Source: Gemmatimonadota bacterium (GTDB taxonomy: Bacteria > Gemmatimonadota > Gemmatimonadetes > Gemmatimonadales > GWC2-71-9). Taken from it: a stretch of 59,027 nt of DNA. Shown here in pieces: positions 8,392 through 16,734 of this stretch. The translations under genes and the position numbers were made by a program. The notes under the pieces are model-generated. The model was not told the origin of the DNA. It saw only the letters and a program-made list of their open reading frames with translations, and made no database searches. The DNA lies in NCBI GenBank assembly GCA_003222055.1, contig QHUT01000057.1:1-59027 (forward strand), written 5' to 3'. Position 1 is the stretch's first letter, and every line of letters begins with the position of its first letter.

Positions 8392-10350
8392 TTACTCGGA
8401 CTTGAGTCGGAACGCCACGACGTAGTCGCCCGCTCCCCACGCCCCGCCGCCTCCCACCGCGATCGCAACGAATTGCTCGCCAGAGGGGACCTGGTAGCTC
8501 ATGGGCGTGGCCTTGCCGCTCTCAGGGAGCGGGCCCCGCCACAGCTCGCGTCCGGTCTCGATGTCGTAGGCGTGGAGCCAGCGGTCCAGGGCCGCGCCGA
8601 TGAACACCACGCCCCCGGCGGTCACGATCGGCCCGCCGAGGTTGGGAGATCCCCACTCCGGCCGGACCTTTGCGGCCTGCTCGGCCGGCAACAGGCGCGT
8701 GAAGGCCCCGAGCGGCACCTCCCACAGGCGCTTTCCGGTCTTGAGATCGACGGCGACGAGGGTGCCGAACGGAGGCGGGGTGCAGGGCATCCCGGACGGG
8801 CTCAGCAGAATCCGGCGTCGCATGATGTAGGGCGTCCCCCGCATCCCGTTGTACTCGTAGTCGCGTCCCAGGCGTTTGTCTTCCGCCATAGCCTGCTCGT
8901 GGTGGAAGCCCTCGCGCGGGATCAGCTGCACCACCGCCGCGACGCGGTTCACCGGCACGACGGCGACCTGGCGCACCGGATCCACGGCCACACCGCCCCA
9001 GTGCGCCCCGCCGATGTTCGACGGCATCAAGAAGGTCCCGCGCACGCTGGGCGGCGTGAAGACGCCATCGTTGCGGAGACTGTCGATCGCCGCGTGGCAT
9101 GCGGCCCGGTCCGCCTCGCTCATGCCCCAGACGCTGTCCTTCGTGAATCGGTGCGGGCTGAGCGGCGCAATCACTGCGGTGAAGGGCTGCGTGGCGGCCG
9201 CCTGCTCCCCGGGGATATCGCTCGAGGGAACCGAGCGCTCCTCTACCGGGAAGATCGGCCGGCCGCTCTGCCGATCCAGCACGAACAGCATGCCCGTCTT
9301 CGTGGCCTGTAACACGGCTGGGACGCTCGCGCCGTCGTGCGCGACCGTCACGAGCACCGGCGGCGACGCGTTGTCGTAGTCCCAGAGGTCGTGGTGCACC
9401 GTCTGAAAGGCCCAGACCAGCTTGCCGGTCGAGGCTCGCAGGGCGACGATCGAGTTGGCGTAGCGATTGTCGCCCAGCCGAAGCACACCGTAGTAGTCGG
9501 GAGCGGCGCTGCCGGTGGGCACGAATACCAGGTCGCGGTCCGGGTCGGCCACGAGCACCGACCAGGCGTTTGCGGCTCCGCTTCGATGCGCCATGGCACC
9601 ACGCCATTCGCCGTACGCGGGGTCCGTAGGGTCCTGGGGAATCGCGTCCCAGGTCCACGTGAGGGCCCCGGTGCGGGCATCGTAGGCTCTTACCTCGCCG
9701 CTCGCGGGGTTGGGGCGGCTGTTGTCCGCGACCGAAGAGCCGGTGATCACAAGACCGCTCACGACGGCGGGCGGCGACGTGATGGAATACGCACCCGGCT
9801 CGAACGGGGCGATCCGGAGTCCGGCCGTCAGGTCCACCATCCCGTCCCGGCCGAATCCGGCGCAAGGCCGCCCGTCGCGCGCGTCGAGCGCGATCAGCTG
9901 CGACTGCGCGGTGGCGACGAAGATCCGCCGGCGGCACGCCGCGCCGGCGGCCGCGGACTCGTCCAGCCAGGTCGAGACGCCGCGGCTCGCGAAGTCCCCG
10001 TACGACACGTCGCGCTTGATATTGGGGTCGAACACCCAGCGCTCGCGTCCGGTGGCGGGGTCGAGGGCAATCACCCGTCCGAGGGGAGTGCCGACGTACA
10101 TCGTCCCGTCCACAACGAGGGGAGTCGCCTCGAAGGCGGTGGGCTTGTCGGTCTTGAAGCGCGGATCGGTCTCGCCGGTGCGAAACGTCCAGGCCACTTG
10201 CAGCCGACCGACGTTGGCTCGGGTTACGCCCGCGGCGGGGGAATAGCGCGTGCCCTGCGGATCGCGCCCGTAGACGGGCCAATCCCCCGGGGTTTGGGGA
10301 GCTTGGAGCGCGAGCAGCGCGAGCAGCAGTGGGGCGGCGGGCACGGGCAT
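8392..10350 (-). CDS. PQQ-dependent dehydrogenase (quinoprotein, glucose-dehydrogenase type)
   Basis: The 652-residue protein has a short signal peptide (ending LLALLALQAPQ) and an eight-bladed quinoprotein propeller. It begins with the family signature DWPVYGRDPQGTRYSP, followed by blade motifs such as VIALDPATGRERW, VRAYDARTGALTWTW and LVAVDLKTGKRLWEV. It should oxidise a sugar or alcohol in the periplasm using pyrroloquinoline quinone and pass electrons to the respiratory chain. There is no CxxCH haem site, so it is not a quinohaemoprotein, and no five-helix membrane anchor as in Gcd. The PQQ biosynthesis genes are not in the window. The substrate is unresolved. Confidence 0.87.
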   Translation of the reverse strand: MPVPAAPLLLALLALQAPQTPGDWPVYGRDPQGTRYSPAAGVTRANVGRLQVAWTFRTGETDPRFKTDKPTAFEATPLVVDGTMYVGTPLGRVIALDPATGRERWVFDPNIKRDVSYGDFASRGVSTWLDESAAAGAACRRRIFVATAQSQLIALDARDGRPCAGFGRDGMVDLTAGLRIAPFEPGAYSITSPPAVVSGLVITGSSVADNSRPNPASGEVRAYDARTGALTWTWDAIPQDPTDPAYGEWRGAMAHRSGAANAWSVLVADPDRDLVFVPTGSAAPDYYGVLRLGDNRYANSIVALRASTGKLVWAFQTVHHDLWDYDNASPPVLVTVAHDGASVPAVLQATKTGMLFVLDRQSGRPIFPVEERSVPSSDIPGEQAAATQPFTAVIAPLSPHRFTKDSVWGMSEADRAACHAAIDSLRNDGVFTPPSVRGTFLMPSNIGGAHWGGVAVDPVRQVAVVPVNRVAAVVQLIPREGFHHEQAMAEDKRLGRDYEYNGMRGTPYIMRRRILLSPSGMPCTPPPFGTLVAVDLKTGKRLWEVPLGAFTRLLPAEQAAKVRPEWGSPNLGGPIVTAGGVVFIGAALDRWLHAYDIETGRELWRGPLPESGKATPMSYQVPSGEQFVAIAVGGGGAWGAGDYVVAFRLKSE

Positions 10351-10414
10351 CTCCAGCGGTGATCGGTCGTGCCACCCTACGGGGCCGAGCGGGAAACTAC
10401 GTCAGACTGGTGAG

Positions 10415-10813
10415 CTAGGGCTGCGGCGTGGTAGTCGACCCGCCCTTCGCACAGGCGGGCGCGGCCTCGCGTGTGGCCGGCGGCAGCGGCGTCGAGCCGA
10501 CGAACACGGTGCATCGCTCCGTCGTGTTCGGATTCGTCATCGACGCCGTCCACCCGTCGCCCGTCAGGGTGATCGCGGGCGGTCGATTGCCGGTCGAGAA
10601 GTGGTAGTCCGGGCCCAGGTCGGTCGTGTACTTGGAGTGGTCGGCGAGATAGTTCTCTTCGGCGGTCACGAGGTTGCGCAGGTCCGACTTCATGGCCGCG
10701 ACCAAGGCCCGCTCTTTGGTGTTGATGAGCTTGGGCACGGCGATCGTAGCGACGAGGCCGATAATCGCCACTACGATCAGCAGCTCGATGAGTGTGAAGC
10801 CGGTGCGTTTCAT
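10415..10813 (-). CDS. Type IV pilin / pseudopilin
   Basis: The 132-residue protein starts MKRTG followed by FTLIELLIVVAIIGLVAT, a textbook prepilin-peptidase site (cleavage after Gly5, Phe at +1, Glu at +5) and an N-terminal hydrophobic helix. The globular part carries two Cys residues (TERC and APAC) that may form the C-terminal disulfide loop of PilA-type major or minor pilins. The ATG at 10811-10813 is preferred because the alternative start at 10852 only lengthens the leader. It lies upstream of the PQQ gene on the same strand, but function links it to the PilB-type ATPase at 32.7-35 kb. Confidence 0.88.
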   Translation of the reverse strand: MKRTGFTLIELLIVVAIIGLVATIAVPKLINTKERALVAAMKSDLRNLVTAEENYLADHSKYTTDLGPDYHFSTGNRPPAITLTGDGWTASMTNPNTTERCTVFVGSTPLPPATREAAPACAKGGSTTTPQP

Positions 10814-10926
10814 GCCGATCAAAATGATGCCCGATGTCGAGGAGGGTGGCAAGGTGGGTGCCGCCGGCCGGGGGTGGCCATTTCCGTTGCGGCCGTTCGG
10901 CAGCTAAGTTCAGCCTCGGCAGGCCG

Positions 10927-11008
10927 GCGACCGTGGCGGAACTGGTAGACGCGCAGGACTTAGGATCCTGTGGGGCAACCCGTGGGGGTTCGAGTCCCTC
11001 CGGTCGCA
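10927..11008 (+). tRNA. tRNA-Leu(UAG)
   Basis: The cloverleaf is complete. The 7-bp acceptor pairs GCGACCG (10927-10933) with CGGTCGC (11001-11007), with discriminator A at 11008. The D-arm contains AACTGGTAGAC. The anticodon stem CAGGA/TCCTG encloses CTTAGGA, giving anticodon TAG (reads CUA). A long variable arm (TGGGGCAACCCGT) marks a class II tRNA, and the T-loop is TTCGAGT. CCA is not encoded. The last 19 nt of the gene plus 4 flanking nt are repeated exactly at 14068-14090. Confidence 0.96.
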
Positions 11009-11012
11009 TCGC
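10990..11012 (+). repeat. att-like direct repeat, tRNA copy
   Basis: This 23-bp stretch from the T-loop to 4 nt past the tRNA-Leu end recurs without mismatch at 14068-14090. A 3'-tRNA segment duplicated in direct orientation is the usual footprint of tyrosine-integrase insertion. This copy belongs to the intact tRNA gene, as in integrated islands where the element restores the tRNA 3' end. Confidence 0.75.
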
Positions 11013-11138
11013 AGACCGCCGCCTATACTTCGGGCCACTGGTCTGCCCCATTTCCGCCCCTCGGTGCCGCAAAAACACCCTATTGGCTGGGCTCCTGGGA
11101 GGCTTAGATTTGCGCAACCTCCGATCCGGGAGCGCCGC

Positions 11139-11546
11139 ATGCGTCGATGGATGCTCTGGCTCGCGCCGGTCTTGGTGGCGTGTGTCTCCACGAACGCCGC
11201 CCTTCTCAACCCCAGTCTCAAACTGGCGCCGGTCTGTCCAGACGGTGTCGAGGTCTTCACCGACTCAACAAAGGTGCGTAAGCCTTATACCGAGGTCGCG
11301 GTGTTGAACTCCAAGGGCTCGAGCGAAGGTACGTCGGAAGGCGGGATGATCAATTCCCAGCGAAAGAAGGCGGCCGCCCTGGGTGCCAACGGCGTAATTC
11401 TCGGGTCGATGAAAGATGCCAGTACCGGGGCCAAGATCGCCAATGCCTTCCTCGGAACGGGCGCGAATCGCAAAGGCAACGCGATCGCCATCTACATCCC
11501 GAGCGATACCGGCCGCGTCGCAGCCGCCTGTAAGACGAGCACCTAG
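11139..11546 (+). CDS. Small lipoprotein with an RcsF/DUF4156-like body
   Basis: The 135-residue protein has a lipoprotein signal peptide with lipobox LVAC (Cys15). Its short alpha/beta body has YTEVAVLNSKGS, then KKAAALGANGVILGSM, a pattern seen in small envelope lipoproteins where a strand is followed by an 'A-x-x-LGAN-x-V-I' helix-strand unit. The role is probably envelope-associated, but no function can be assigned. A GGGAG ribosome binding site precedes the ATG at 11139. It is the first gene of the tRNA-bounded islet and is followed by a strong hairpin. Confidence 0.72.
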   Translation: MRRWMLWLAPVLVACVSTNAALLNPSLKLAPVCPDGVEVFTDSTKVRKPYTEVAVLNSKGSSEGTSEGGMINSQRKKAAALGANGVILGSMKDASTGAKIANAFLGTGANRKGNAIAIYIPSDTGRVAAACKTST

Positions 11547-11556
11547 TCCGAATGAA

Positions 11557-11581
11557 GAGGCCCCGGTTGTCCCGGGGCCTC
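11557..11581 (+). terminator. Terminator hairpin after the small lipoprotein
   Basis: A perfect 10-bp GC-rich stem (11557-11566 with 11572-11581) surrounds a 5-nt loop, starting 10 nt after the stop codon. No T-run follows. Confidence 0.7.
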
Positions 11582-11820
11582 AGCACTCACCATCACCTTC
11601 CAGATAGCCTCAGCCGGGCAAGCCCACCTTGCGCGCCGTCCGCGGGCGCGACGCCACACCTCCGTCCGCACGTGCCGACGTCTCGCTACCGCGTGCGTGT
11701 GCTGCACGATGCCGCGCGAACGGCGCCGTCCTGCACTGTAAGCGGTCCAGTTTTTGCCGCGCCGCGTGCGCAGAGAGGAGCCAGTGCAGCGGCTTGTGTT
11801 GGCCGCGATCCACAACGGGC

Positions 11821-11843
11821 GCAGAGCGGTGACATCGCTCTGC
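11821..11843 (+). promoter_or_regulatory. Leader hairpin just upstream of a ribosome binding site
   Basis: A perfect 8-bp stem (GCAGAGCG 11821-11828 with CGCTCTGC 11836-11843) and 7-nt loop ends 3 nt before the AGGAGG at 11847-11852 of the Ig-like lipoprotein gene. It could modulate translation or protect the mRNA 5' end. No ligand-binding core of a known riboswitch is visible. Confidence 0.4.
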
Positions 11844-11859
11844 GAGAGGAGGCTGTGAG

Positions 11860-14058
11860 ATGTTGACGGCGCGCCACGAGGGAAACGATTCCGTGACCAG
11901 CATGCGCCCACTCGCCACGCTGTGTTCCCGCTTGACTGTCCTCCTGACCGTGGCCGCGTGCTCATCGAGTGATCGGGCCACCGCACCCCAAAGTCATCCG
12001 GAGTTCAGCATCTCCGATGCCTTGCACGAAGGCGGCACGCCGGGGTTCTATTTCCTTCCCCCGATGGTAGACCACCCCACGTTCGGAGGGACCTTCGACT
12101 CAACCATCAGCACACTCAATCCGCAGATCGCGCTCTGCGACGTCACGAACGGCCCAGACACCAATTGTGGCCGTGCGGACGGGACGCCCGCTGTCATCAA
12201 GTTCACGACGACCAGCGCACCGGCGATCACCCTCGATGCCACTACACAGCATTACCACGTGAACTGGGTCACTAAGGGCGCCGCTTTCGTCGCCGGCCAC
12301 ACCTATCGAGTGCATGTGGCGGCCGGTGCGAGCGGGGCACGCCGCGAGCTCGGCTTCGCCGACGTGTTGCTCACGACCACGCCCGGGCAGGCGCGCAACA
12401 TGGAGACCGGCGATCTCATCATGCTGAACGATGGCTCGACGCTGCCGATCCATTTCCGGATCGAGACGGGAATCCCGGGGAGTCTCACCCTGAGCGCTCC
12501 CACCTCGAGTGTGGCGGTGGGGAATGCGGACCTGATCACGAGCACTGTCGTAGACCTACACGGCGCGGTGCTCGCGGGAGCCACGGTGGCGTGGACTGTT
12601 GCGACCACACCGGCCACAGGCGTGGCGGACGCGACACAGCCCTTAAATCCGACGAGCGGACAGACGAGCACGGCCGGGACGACCGCAACCACGTTCAAGG
12701 CGGGCACCACCCCCGGCACGGCAACGGTGACCGCGGCGAGCGCCGGCCTCTCGGCACTGGTGAGTGTGAGCGTTTCGCAGCCGACACCGGCGGCGATCGC
12801 AGCCAGTGGCCCCATCAGCCAATCGGCCCCGGCGGGGACGGCCGTCGCTTCGCCGCCTGCCGTGATCGTCCGAGACGGCGCGGGCAATCCGATGGCTGGG
12901 GTCGCGGTGACGTTTGCCGTCACCTCGGGCGGGGGCACGGTGAACCCGGCGACGGCGGTAACGACGAACGCCAGCGGGATCGCCGCGGTGACCTCCTGGA
13001 CGCTCGGACCAACGGCGGAGACGAACACTCTGACCGCCACGGCGGCCGGTAACGGCATCGCCGGCAACCCTGTGACCTTCACGGCCACGACCAGGGGCAA
13101 TCTCACGGTGACGACCAGCACGACGGGCTCGAGCCTGCCGGGCGGCTATGCCGTCTCGTTTGACGGACCGGGGGGGCCGGGCGGGCCGGGGGGCTCTGGC
13201 GGGAGCGGGCCCGTCGCGACCAGCGGAAGCGCGACCTTCGGCGCCCTGGCCGTCGGCAGCTACATGGTGACGCTCTCGGGCGTGCCGTCGAACTGCGCGG
13301 TAACGAGTGTCAACCCGCAGACCGTCACGGTCACGGGCGGAGCCACGGTGACCGCCGCGTTCACGGTGAGTTGCAGTGCGTCGGCTGGCGCACTGACGGT
13401 GACGACCACCACAGTAGGGGCAAGCCCATCGAGCGTCGCCACGCTCACGGTGAGCGGGCTGGTGTCGGCGACCCAGCAGGTCGAGATCAACGGGAGCGTG
13501 ACCGTCCAGGGGATTCCCGCGGGCAGCTACACGGTGACTCTTTCGGCCATGCCGGCGACCTGCGGCGTGGCGACTTCGAGTGCCAATCCGCAGACGGTCA
13601 CGGTCCCCGCCATGGGCACGGCGACCGCCACCTTCACGGTGCAGTGCGGCGAGGTCAGCGGACGAGGTCAAATCGGGACGGGCTCACCCACCCCCGGGAA
13701 CAACGTCGTGACCTTTGACTTCGACGTGCGGGCCGACCTCACCGGCCGGTTCACCGGCACCGACTATGCCGATCTGCACGGCAGCACCCCGGCTACGCTC
13801 ACAACGGACCCAGCGACGGACCCGGCGACCAGGTTCACGGCCTATCGCATGAGCTCGAGCGCCTGCAGCGACCCGACGGCCGGCGTGGAGTTCGACGCCA
13901 TCGGCCGCGAGGACACCGGAGCTCTGGTGAGCTACACCGCCTACCTCTGCGATGACGGCGTCGCCGCGGGGAGCGGGAACTTCTTCAACGTCGTGATTCC
14001 CTCGGAGGGCTTCACGGTCTCCGGCACCGTGACGAGCGGCGACATCTTGAAGAGGTAA
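11860..14058 (+). CDS. Large Ig-like (Big_1-type) repeat lipoprotein
   Basis: The 732-residue protein has a lipobox (TVAAC, about residue 34) and a first domain of about 180 residues without a recognised fold. Two bacterial Ig-like domains of the invasin/Big_1 type follow (around 210-310 and 315-410). Next come a collagen-like GPGGPGGPGGSGGSG linker and two homologous beta modules of about 85 residues, each ending in NPQTVTV and a Cys. A C-terminal domain of about 130 residues closes the protein. It is probably displayed on the cell surface. The ATG at 11860 is supported by AGGAGG 7 nt upstream; an in-frame ATG at 11902 would give a shorter signal peptide. It is the main cargo of the tRNA-bounded islet. 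Confidence 0.82.
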   Translation: MLTARHEGNDSVTSMRPLATLCSRLTVLLTVAACSSSDRATAPQSHPEFSISDALHEGGTPGFYFLPPMVDHPTFGGTFDSTISTLNPQIALCDVTNGPDTNCGRADGTPAVIKFTTTSAPAITLDATTQHYHVNWVTKGAAFVAGHTYRVHVAAGASGARRELGFADVLLTTTPGQARNMETGDLIMLNDGSTLPIHFRIETGIPGSLTLSAPTSSVAVGNADLITSTVVDLHGAVLAGATVAWTVATTPATGVADATQPLNPTSGQTSTAGTTATTFKAGTTPGTATVTAASAGLSALVSVSVSQPTPAAIAASGPISQSAPAGTAVASPPAVIVRDGAGNPMAGVAVTFAVTSGGGTVNPATAVTTNASGIAAVTSWTLGPTAETNTLTATAAGNGIAGNPVTFTATTRGNLTVTTSTTGSSLPGGYAVSFDGPGGPGGPGGSGGSGPVATSGSATFGALAVGSYMVTLSGVPSNCAVTSVNPQTVTVTGGATVTAAFTVSCSASAGALTVTTTTVGASPSSVATLTVSGLVSATQQVEINGSVTVQGIPAGSYTVTLSAMPATCGVATSSANPQTVTVPAMGTATATFTVQCGEVSGRGQIGTGSPTPGNNVVTFDFDVRADLTGRFTGTDYADLHGSTPATLTTDPATDPATRFTAYRMSSSACSDPTAGVEFDAIGREDTGALVSYTAYLCDDGVAAGSGNFFNVVIPSEGFTVSGTVTSGDILKR

Positions 14059-14067
14059 CGAGCTAGC

Positions 14068-14090
14068 TCGAGTCCCTCCGGTCGCATCGC
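14068..14090 (+). repeat. att-like direct repeat, distal copy
   Basis: An exact 23-bp copy of the tRNA-Leu 3' end (see 10990-11012), 9 nt after the stop of the Ig-like lipoprotein gene. Nothing tRNA-like lies upstream of it, so it is not a second tRNA but the far boundary of a 3,078-bp segment. Confidence 0.75.
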
Positions 14091-14107
14091 CTCCCGAAAA
14101 CAATGCG

Positions 14108-14138
14108 CCGCCGCCAGGCGTGCGGTCCTGGACGGCGG
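14108..14138. terminator. Hairpin just outside the islet boundary
   Basis: A GC-rich stem pairs CCGCCGCCAGG (14108-14118) with 14127-14138 (one bulged A), with an 8-nt loop. It lies between the convergent Ig-like lipoprotein and response-regulator genes and may terminate both. Confidence 0.5.
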
Positions 14139-14229
14139 ACGCAAGGCGGCGATGGCCCGACGGCCGGCCATGCGCCACACAGTAATGATGGCGGGCGGTA
14201 CCAAACTGCACAAGATGCACACCGGTGCT

Positions 14230-14703
14230 TCAACGTCGCGCGCCGCCACGCCGGGCGCCCGCTTCCCTCCCCGCGGCGGGCACTCGCACGATGGCCCAGC
14301 CCAGGCCGGCGATCCCAAGGATGACGTCGCTCAAGCGCCCGAAATCCACCGGCTTGGTCAGGAACCCGTCGGCGGCGAGCGTCGCGAGCTGCTCATGCTC
14401 GGCGTCGGACCCGGTGAGCACCACTACCGGCAGCTCGTGCCAGCGCGGCTCTTCCCGGATGCGCAGCAGTACGTCGCCGCCGTCCAGGTGGGGGAGCTTG
14501 AGATCGAGCAACACGAGGTCGGGCCGCGGCACGCCTTGATGCGGCCCTTCGCGCCGGAGAAACGCGAGGGCTTCGACGCCGTCCGCCACCACCCAGAGAC
14601 GGTTCTGTACTTTGGCACGCCCCAGCCCGCGCCGGGTCAACTCCACATCGGCGGGATCGTCTTCGACGAGCAGGATGTTGATCGGGGTCGGGCCGCGCAC
14701 CAT
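14230..14703 (-). CDS. Single-domain response regulator (Rcp1-like)
   Basis: The 157-residue receiver-only protein has the acidic pocket LLVEDDPAD, the phospho-acceptor in LVLLDLKLPHLDG, the conserved Thr in VVVLTGSD and the Lys in FLTKPVD. The longer linker between beta4 and alpha4 resembles the Rcp1/CheY-like regulators that pair with phytochrome-type or hybrid kinases. It has no output domain, so it signals by protein contact. The ATG at 14703 is chosen over a TTG three codons upstream. It is 33 nt downstream of another receiver gene, and the two probably form an operon. No cognate kinase is adjacent. Confidence 0.88.
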   Translation of the reverse strand: MVRGPTPINILLVEDDPADVELTRRGLGRAKVQNRLWVVADGVEALAFLRREGPHQGVPRPDLVLLDLKLPHLDGGDVLLRIREEPRWHELPVVVLTGSDAEHEQLATLAADGFLTKPVDFGRLSDVILGIAGLGWAIVRVPAAGREAGARRGGARR

Positions 14704-14736
14704 GGCGCTCAACTTAGGTGCGCGGCCGGACCGGGC

Positions 14737-15192
14737 TCAAGGGGCGCCGCCGACTCCGTCCGTACGCCTCGCCCGCGGCTCGGCGCGACTGCCCGTCGCC
14801 ACCTGCGGTGTGCCCTGCGTCGCCTCTTCCACCAGGCGCCACAGCGCGTCGAGCGACAGCGGCTTGAGAAGAAAGCGCTCGGATTGCAGGAAGAGGTCCA
14901 TGCTACGCGGTTCCGGCAGCGGTTCCGACGCGATCAATACGAACCGACCTCGCAGCTCCGGTCGCAACACCACCGCCTGGCGCCACAGCCACAGACCACC
15001 GCGCTCGGGCATGTTCAAGTCGGTGACGACGACGTCGAACGACTGTCGCCGCAGCAACGCGAGCGCTTCCGCGGCGTCGGGCGCCGTGGTGACGGCGCAG
15101 CCGCGGCGCACCAGCGAGCGCGCGATCGCTTCGCGCATCGCGGGGTTGTCGTCCACCATCAGCACGGACCACTTCTTCATCGGGCTCGTCAT
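14737..15192 (-). CDS. Single-domain response regulator
   Basis: The 151-residue protein is a receiver domain with VLMVDDNPAMRE, the phosphorylatable Asp in VVVTDLNMPERGG and the switch Lys in FLLKPLSLDAL. The usual Thr/Ser at the end of beta4 is part of LIASEPLPE. The C-terminal 25 residues are disordered and basic. The start may be 15192 or the ATG at 15180 (MKKWSV). It is first in a two-receiver operon that diverges from the zinc-ribbon gene at 15465. The 272-nt gap between them holds small hairpins but no other gene that I can see. Confidence 0.85.
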   Translation of the reverse strand: MTSPMKKWSVLMVDDNPAMREAIARSLVRRGCAVTTAPDAAEALALLRRQSFDVVVTDLNMPERGGLWLWRQAVVLRPELRGRFVLIASEPLPEPRSMDLFLQSERFLLKPLSLDALWRLVEEATQGTPQVATGSRAEPRARRTDGVGGAP

Positions 15193-15464
15193 GTCGGTGT
15201 TGGGGCGGCTACTTCACCACATGAACCGTAGTTCGGTAGCCGCGCCGTCGACAAGTGTTGCAGCATCGCAGCGTGTGGCATCCCTTGTGCCACGGGGACG
15301 GACGTTGCGTCCGCCGAGCGACAGCGCCCGACGACCGCCGGCCGCTCGCGTGGAACGGTGATTGCCGTCACGCCAGGCCCCTCCAACTCCGTCCGAATGG
15401 GGTTGACGCCGGACGAGGGCGGGGTCCAACGTAGGGCGGCCAAGCGGCGGAGCTGCGGATTTCG

Positions 15465-15878
15465 ATGGACCAGTCTGTTCCTGTTCAGGAGCTGCAGCTC
15501 GCATGGGCGCGCTTGCGAGTGGAGGCCGACGTGGGCCTGCGCCGGGGCGCGTGGTATCGCGTCACACGCTTCACGCCGTCGGAAGTCTTTCTCGACGTGC
15601 AGCGTTTCCCGATCGCGGTGCCGCGACGCCTCCTCGAGGTCGTGCTGGGCCGGCCGCTGCGCTGGTCCGTGGTGCCCCGCCCGCGCGACGCGACCAAGCT
15701 GCCGCCCGACCTGGGCGCCCCGTACGCCGTCTGTCCCGTGTGCCGGACACGCACCTCCCTCGAGGGTCGGCCCGGCAAGATGGCCTGCCCCAAGTGTCAG
15801 GGGGTCTTCGCCGTCGCGTGGGAGGAGCGCTACCTGACGAAAGGCGAGACGAAAGGCGAGACGAAGGGCGAGGAGTAG
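15465..15878 (+). CDS. Zinc-ribbon protein with a repeat tail
   Basis: The 137-residue protein has an N-terminal region of about 80 residues of unknown fold, followed by a two-knuckle zinc ribbon (CPVCRT at about 91-96 and CPKCQG at about 111-116). The tail is built from three 12-nt repeats (KGET units). The zinc ribbon suggests nucleic-acid or protein binding, and no specific role is evident. It converges with the small gene ending at 15894. Confidence 0.65.
   Translation: MDQSVPVQELQLAWARLRVEADVGLRRGAWYRVTRFTPSEVFLDVQRFPIAVPRRLLEVVLGRPLRWSVVPRPRDATKLPPDLGAPYAVCPVCRTRTSLEGRPGKMACPKCQGVFAVAWEERYLTKGETKGETKGEE
15837..15872 (+). repeat. 12-nt tandem repeat at the 3' end of the zinc-ribbon gene
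   Basis: ACGAAAGGCGAG occurs three times in a row (one mismatch in the last copy), encoding TKGE units just before the stop codon. Copy number could vary without breaking the frame. Confidence 0.8.
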
Positions 15879-15893
15879 GTCGACCGGCCGCGC

Positions 15894-16205
15894 TTACAGG
15901 GAGAGTTGGGTGAGGGTGTCGGCAATCAGCTCGCCCTCGTCCAGCGTCAGCGCGTCCCACACCCCGACGCGTCCGTCCGCACGCACCACTTCGTACACCG
16001 CCCGACCCGTCGGACGACCGTCCGCGGCCGCCCAGCGCGCACGGGCGATCCAGAACCCGGACGCCCCGTCGGCGCGATCGTGATAGCACCGTGCAATCCG
16101 GCTGGCCACTTCGCGCGCGGCCAGGCCCTTGGGGAGCAGATGCTGTCGCTCCATGAGGGCCGCTTCGACCTGTTCCTCGAGTTTGTCCGCCCGCATGGTC
16201 GTCAT
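15894..16205 (-). CDS. Small protein of unknown function
   Basis: A 103-residue protein with a helical N-terminal half (ADKLEEQVEAALMERQHLLPKG) and a beta-rich second half (SGFWIARARWAA, AVYEVVRADG). I do not recognise the family. Starts at 16205 (MTTMRADK) or 16196 are possible. Codon use is typical of the neighbours, which supports a real gene. It diverges from the gene at 16407. Confidence 0.5.
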   Translation of the reverse strand: MTTMRADKLEEQVEAALMERQHLLPKGLAAREVASRIARCYHDRADGASGFWIARARWAAADGRPTGRAVYEVVRADGRVGVWDALTLDEGELIADTLTQLSL

Positions 16206-16406
16206 CGCGAGTCCGCCGATCAATGGATGGTAGACGAGGATGCCGGCGGCGGCGCCCCGGTAACGCCTGTGACGCGGGCTTGACACTCGCGGCAAACTGC
16301 ACAAATTGCACAGCGCAAGGACGACGCCAGGGTTACCCGCATCTCGAAGAAGAAGCTGCTCCTCGCCTCGCAACGGATCGAAGTTGGTGCCCTGCTCCAC
16401 GACACC
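16202..16406. promoter_or_regulatory. Divergent intergenic region with a shared 20-mer
   Basis: This gap separates two outward-facing small genes. It contains CAAACTGCACAA-AT-TGCACA at 16293-16312. The same 20-mer with only the two central bases changed occurs at 14202-14221. The TGCA half-sites spaced by 5 nt look like a dyad operator, but no regulator is identified. Confidence 0.3.
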
Positions 16407-16709
16407 ATGTTGAACCCGGGTGCGTTCCGCTGGGGCGTCGCGGACAGCGAGACGACGAGCGGTGCCCAGGTCACCCGGCTCGAGTACGCCAACGGCCGCT
16501 TCCCGGCGTACTTCCAATTCGACCGCTACCTGCACCAGCACTACGCCCTCTACTCGTGGGGTCACGGCGAGGAGGTCGAAGAGCACTTCGTCGGAACCTG
16601 GCCGCATCAGGTGCTGCACCTCGTCCGCTGGATCGCCCGCCTGGAGCAGCAAGCGCGCACCCGGGAGCGGTCGTCCGCCAGCACCAGCCCACCAAGCAAC
16701 GGCCGCTAG
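16407..16709 (+). CDS. Small protein of unknown function
   Basis: A reading frame of 100 residues with near-uniform GC-ending codons, rich in aromatic and His residues (YFQFDRYLHQHYALYSWGHG), ending in a disordered Ser/Pro tail. The frame stays open upstream to 16284 with plausible coding sequence (SKKKLLLASQRIEVGALLHD) but no standard start codon, so the true start could lie upstream at a non-canonical codon. No family recognised. Confidence 0.5.
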   Translation: MLNPGAFRWGVADSETTSGAQVTRLEYANGRFPAYFQFDRYLHQHYALYSWGHGEEVEEHFVGTWPHQVLHLVRWIARLEQQARTRERSSASTSPPSNGR

Positions 16710-16734
16710 GCTCGGGGCCCAGCCGGCGCGGTCC

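Noticed and set aside
9050-9130. Cytochrome c haem site in the PQQ dehydrogenase
   Set aside because: The sequence is AACHAA without the CxxCH spacing.
14068-14090. Second tRNA gene
   Set aside because: Only the T-arm half and acceptor 3' strand are present; no D-arm, anticodon or 5' acceptor strand lies upstream.
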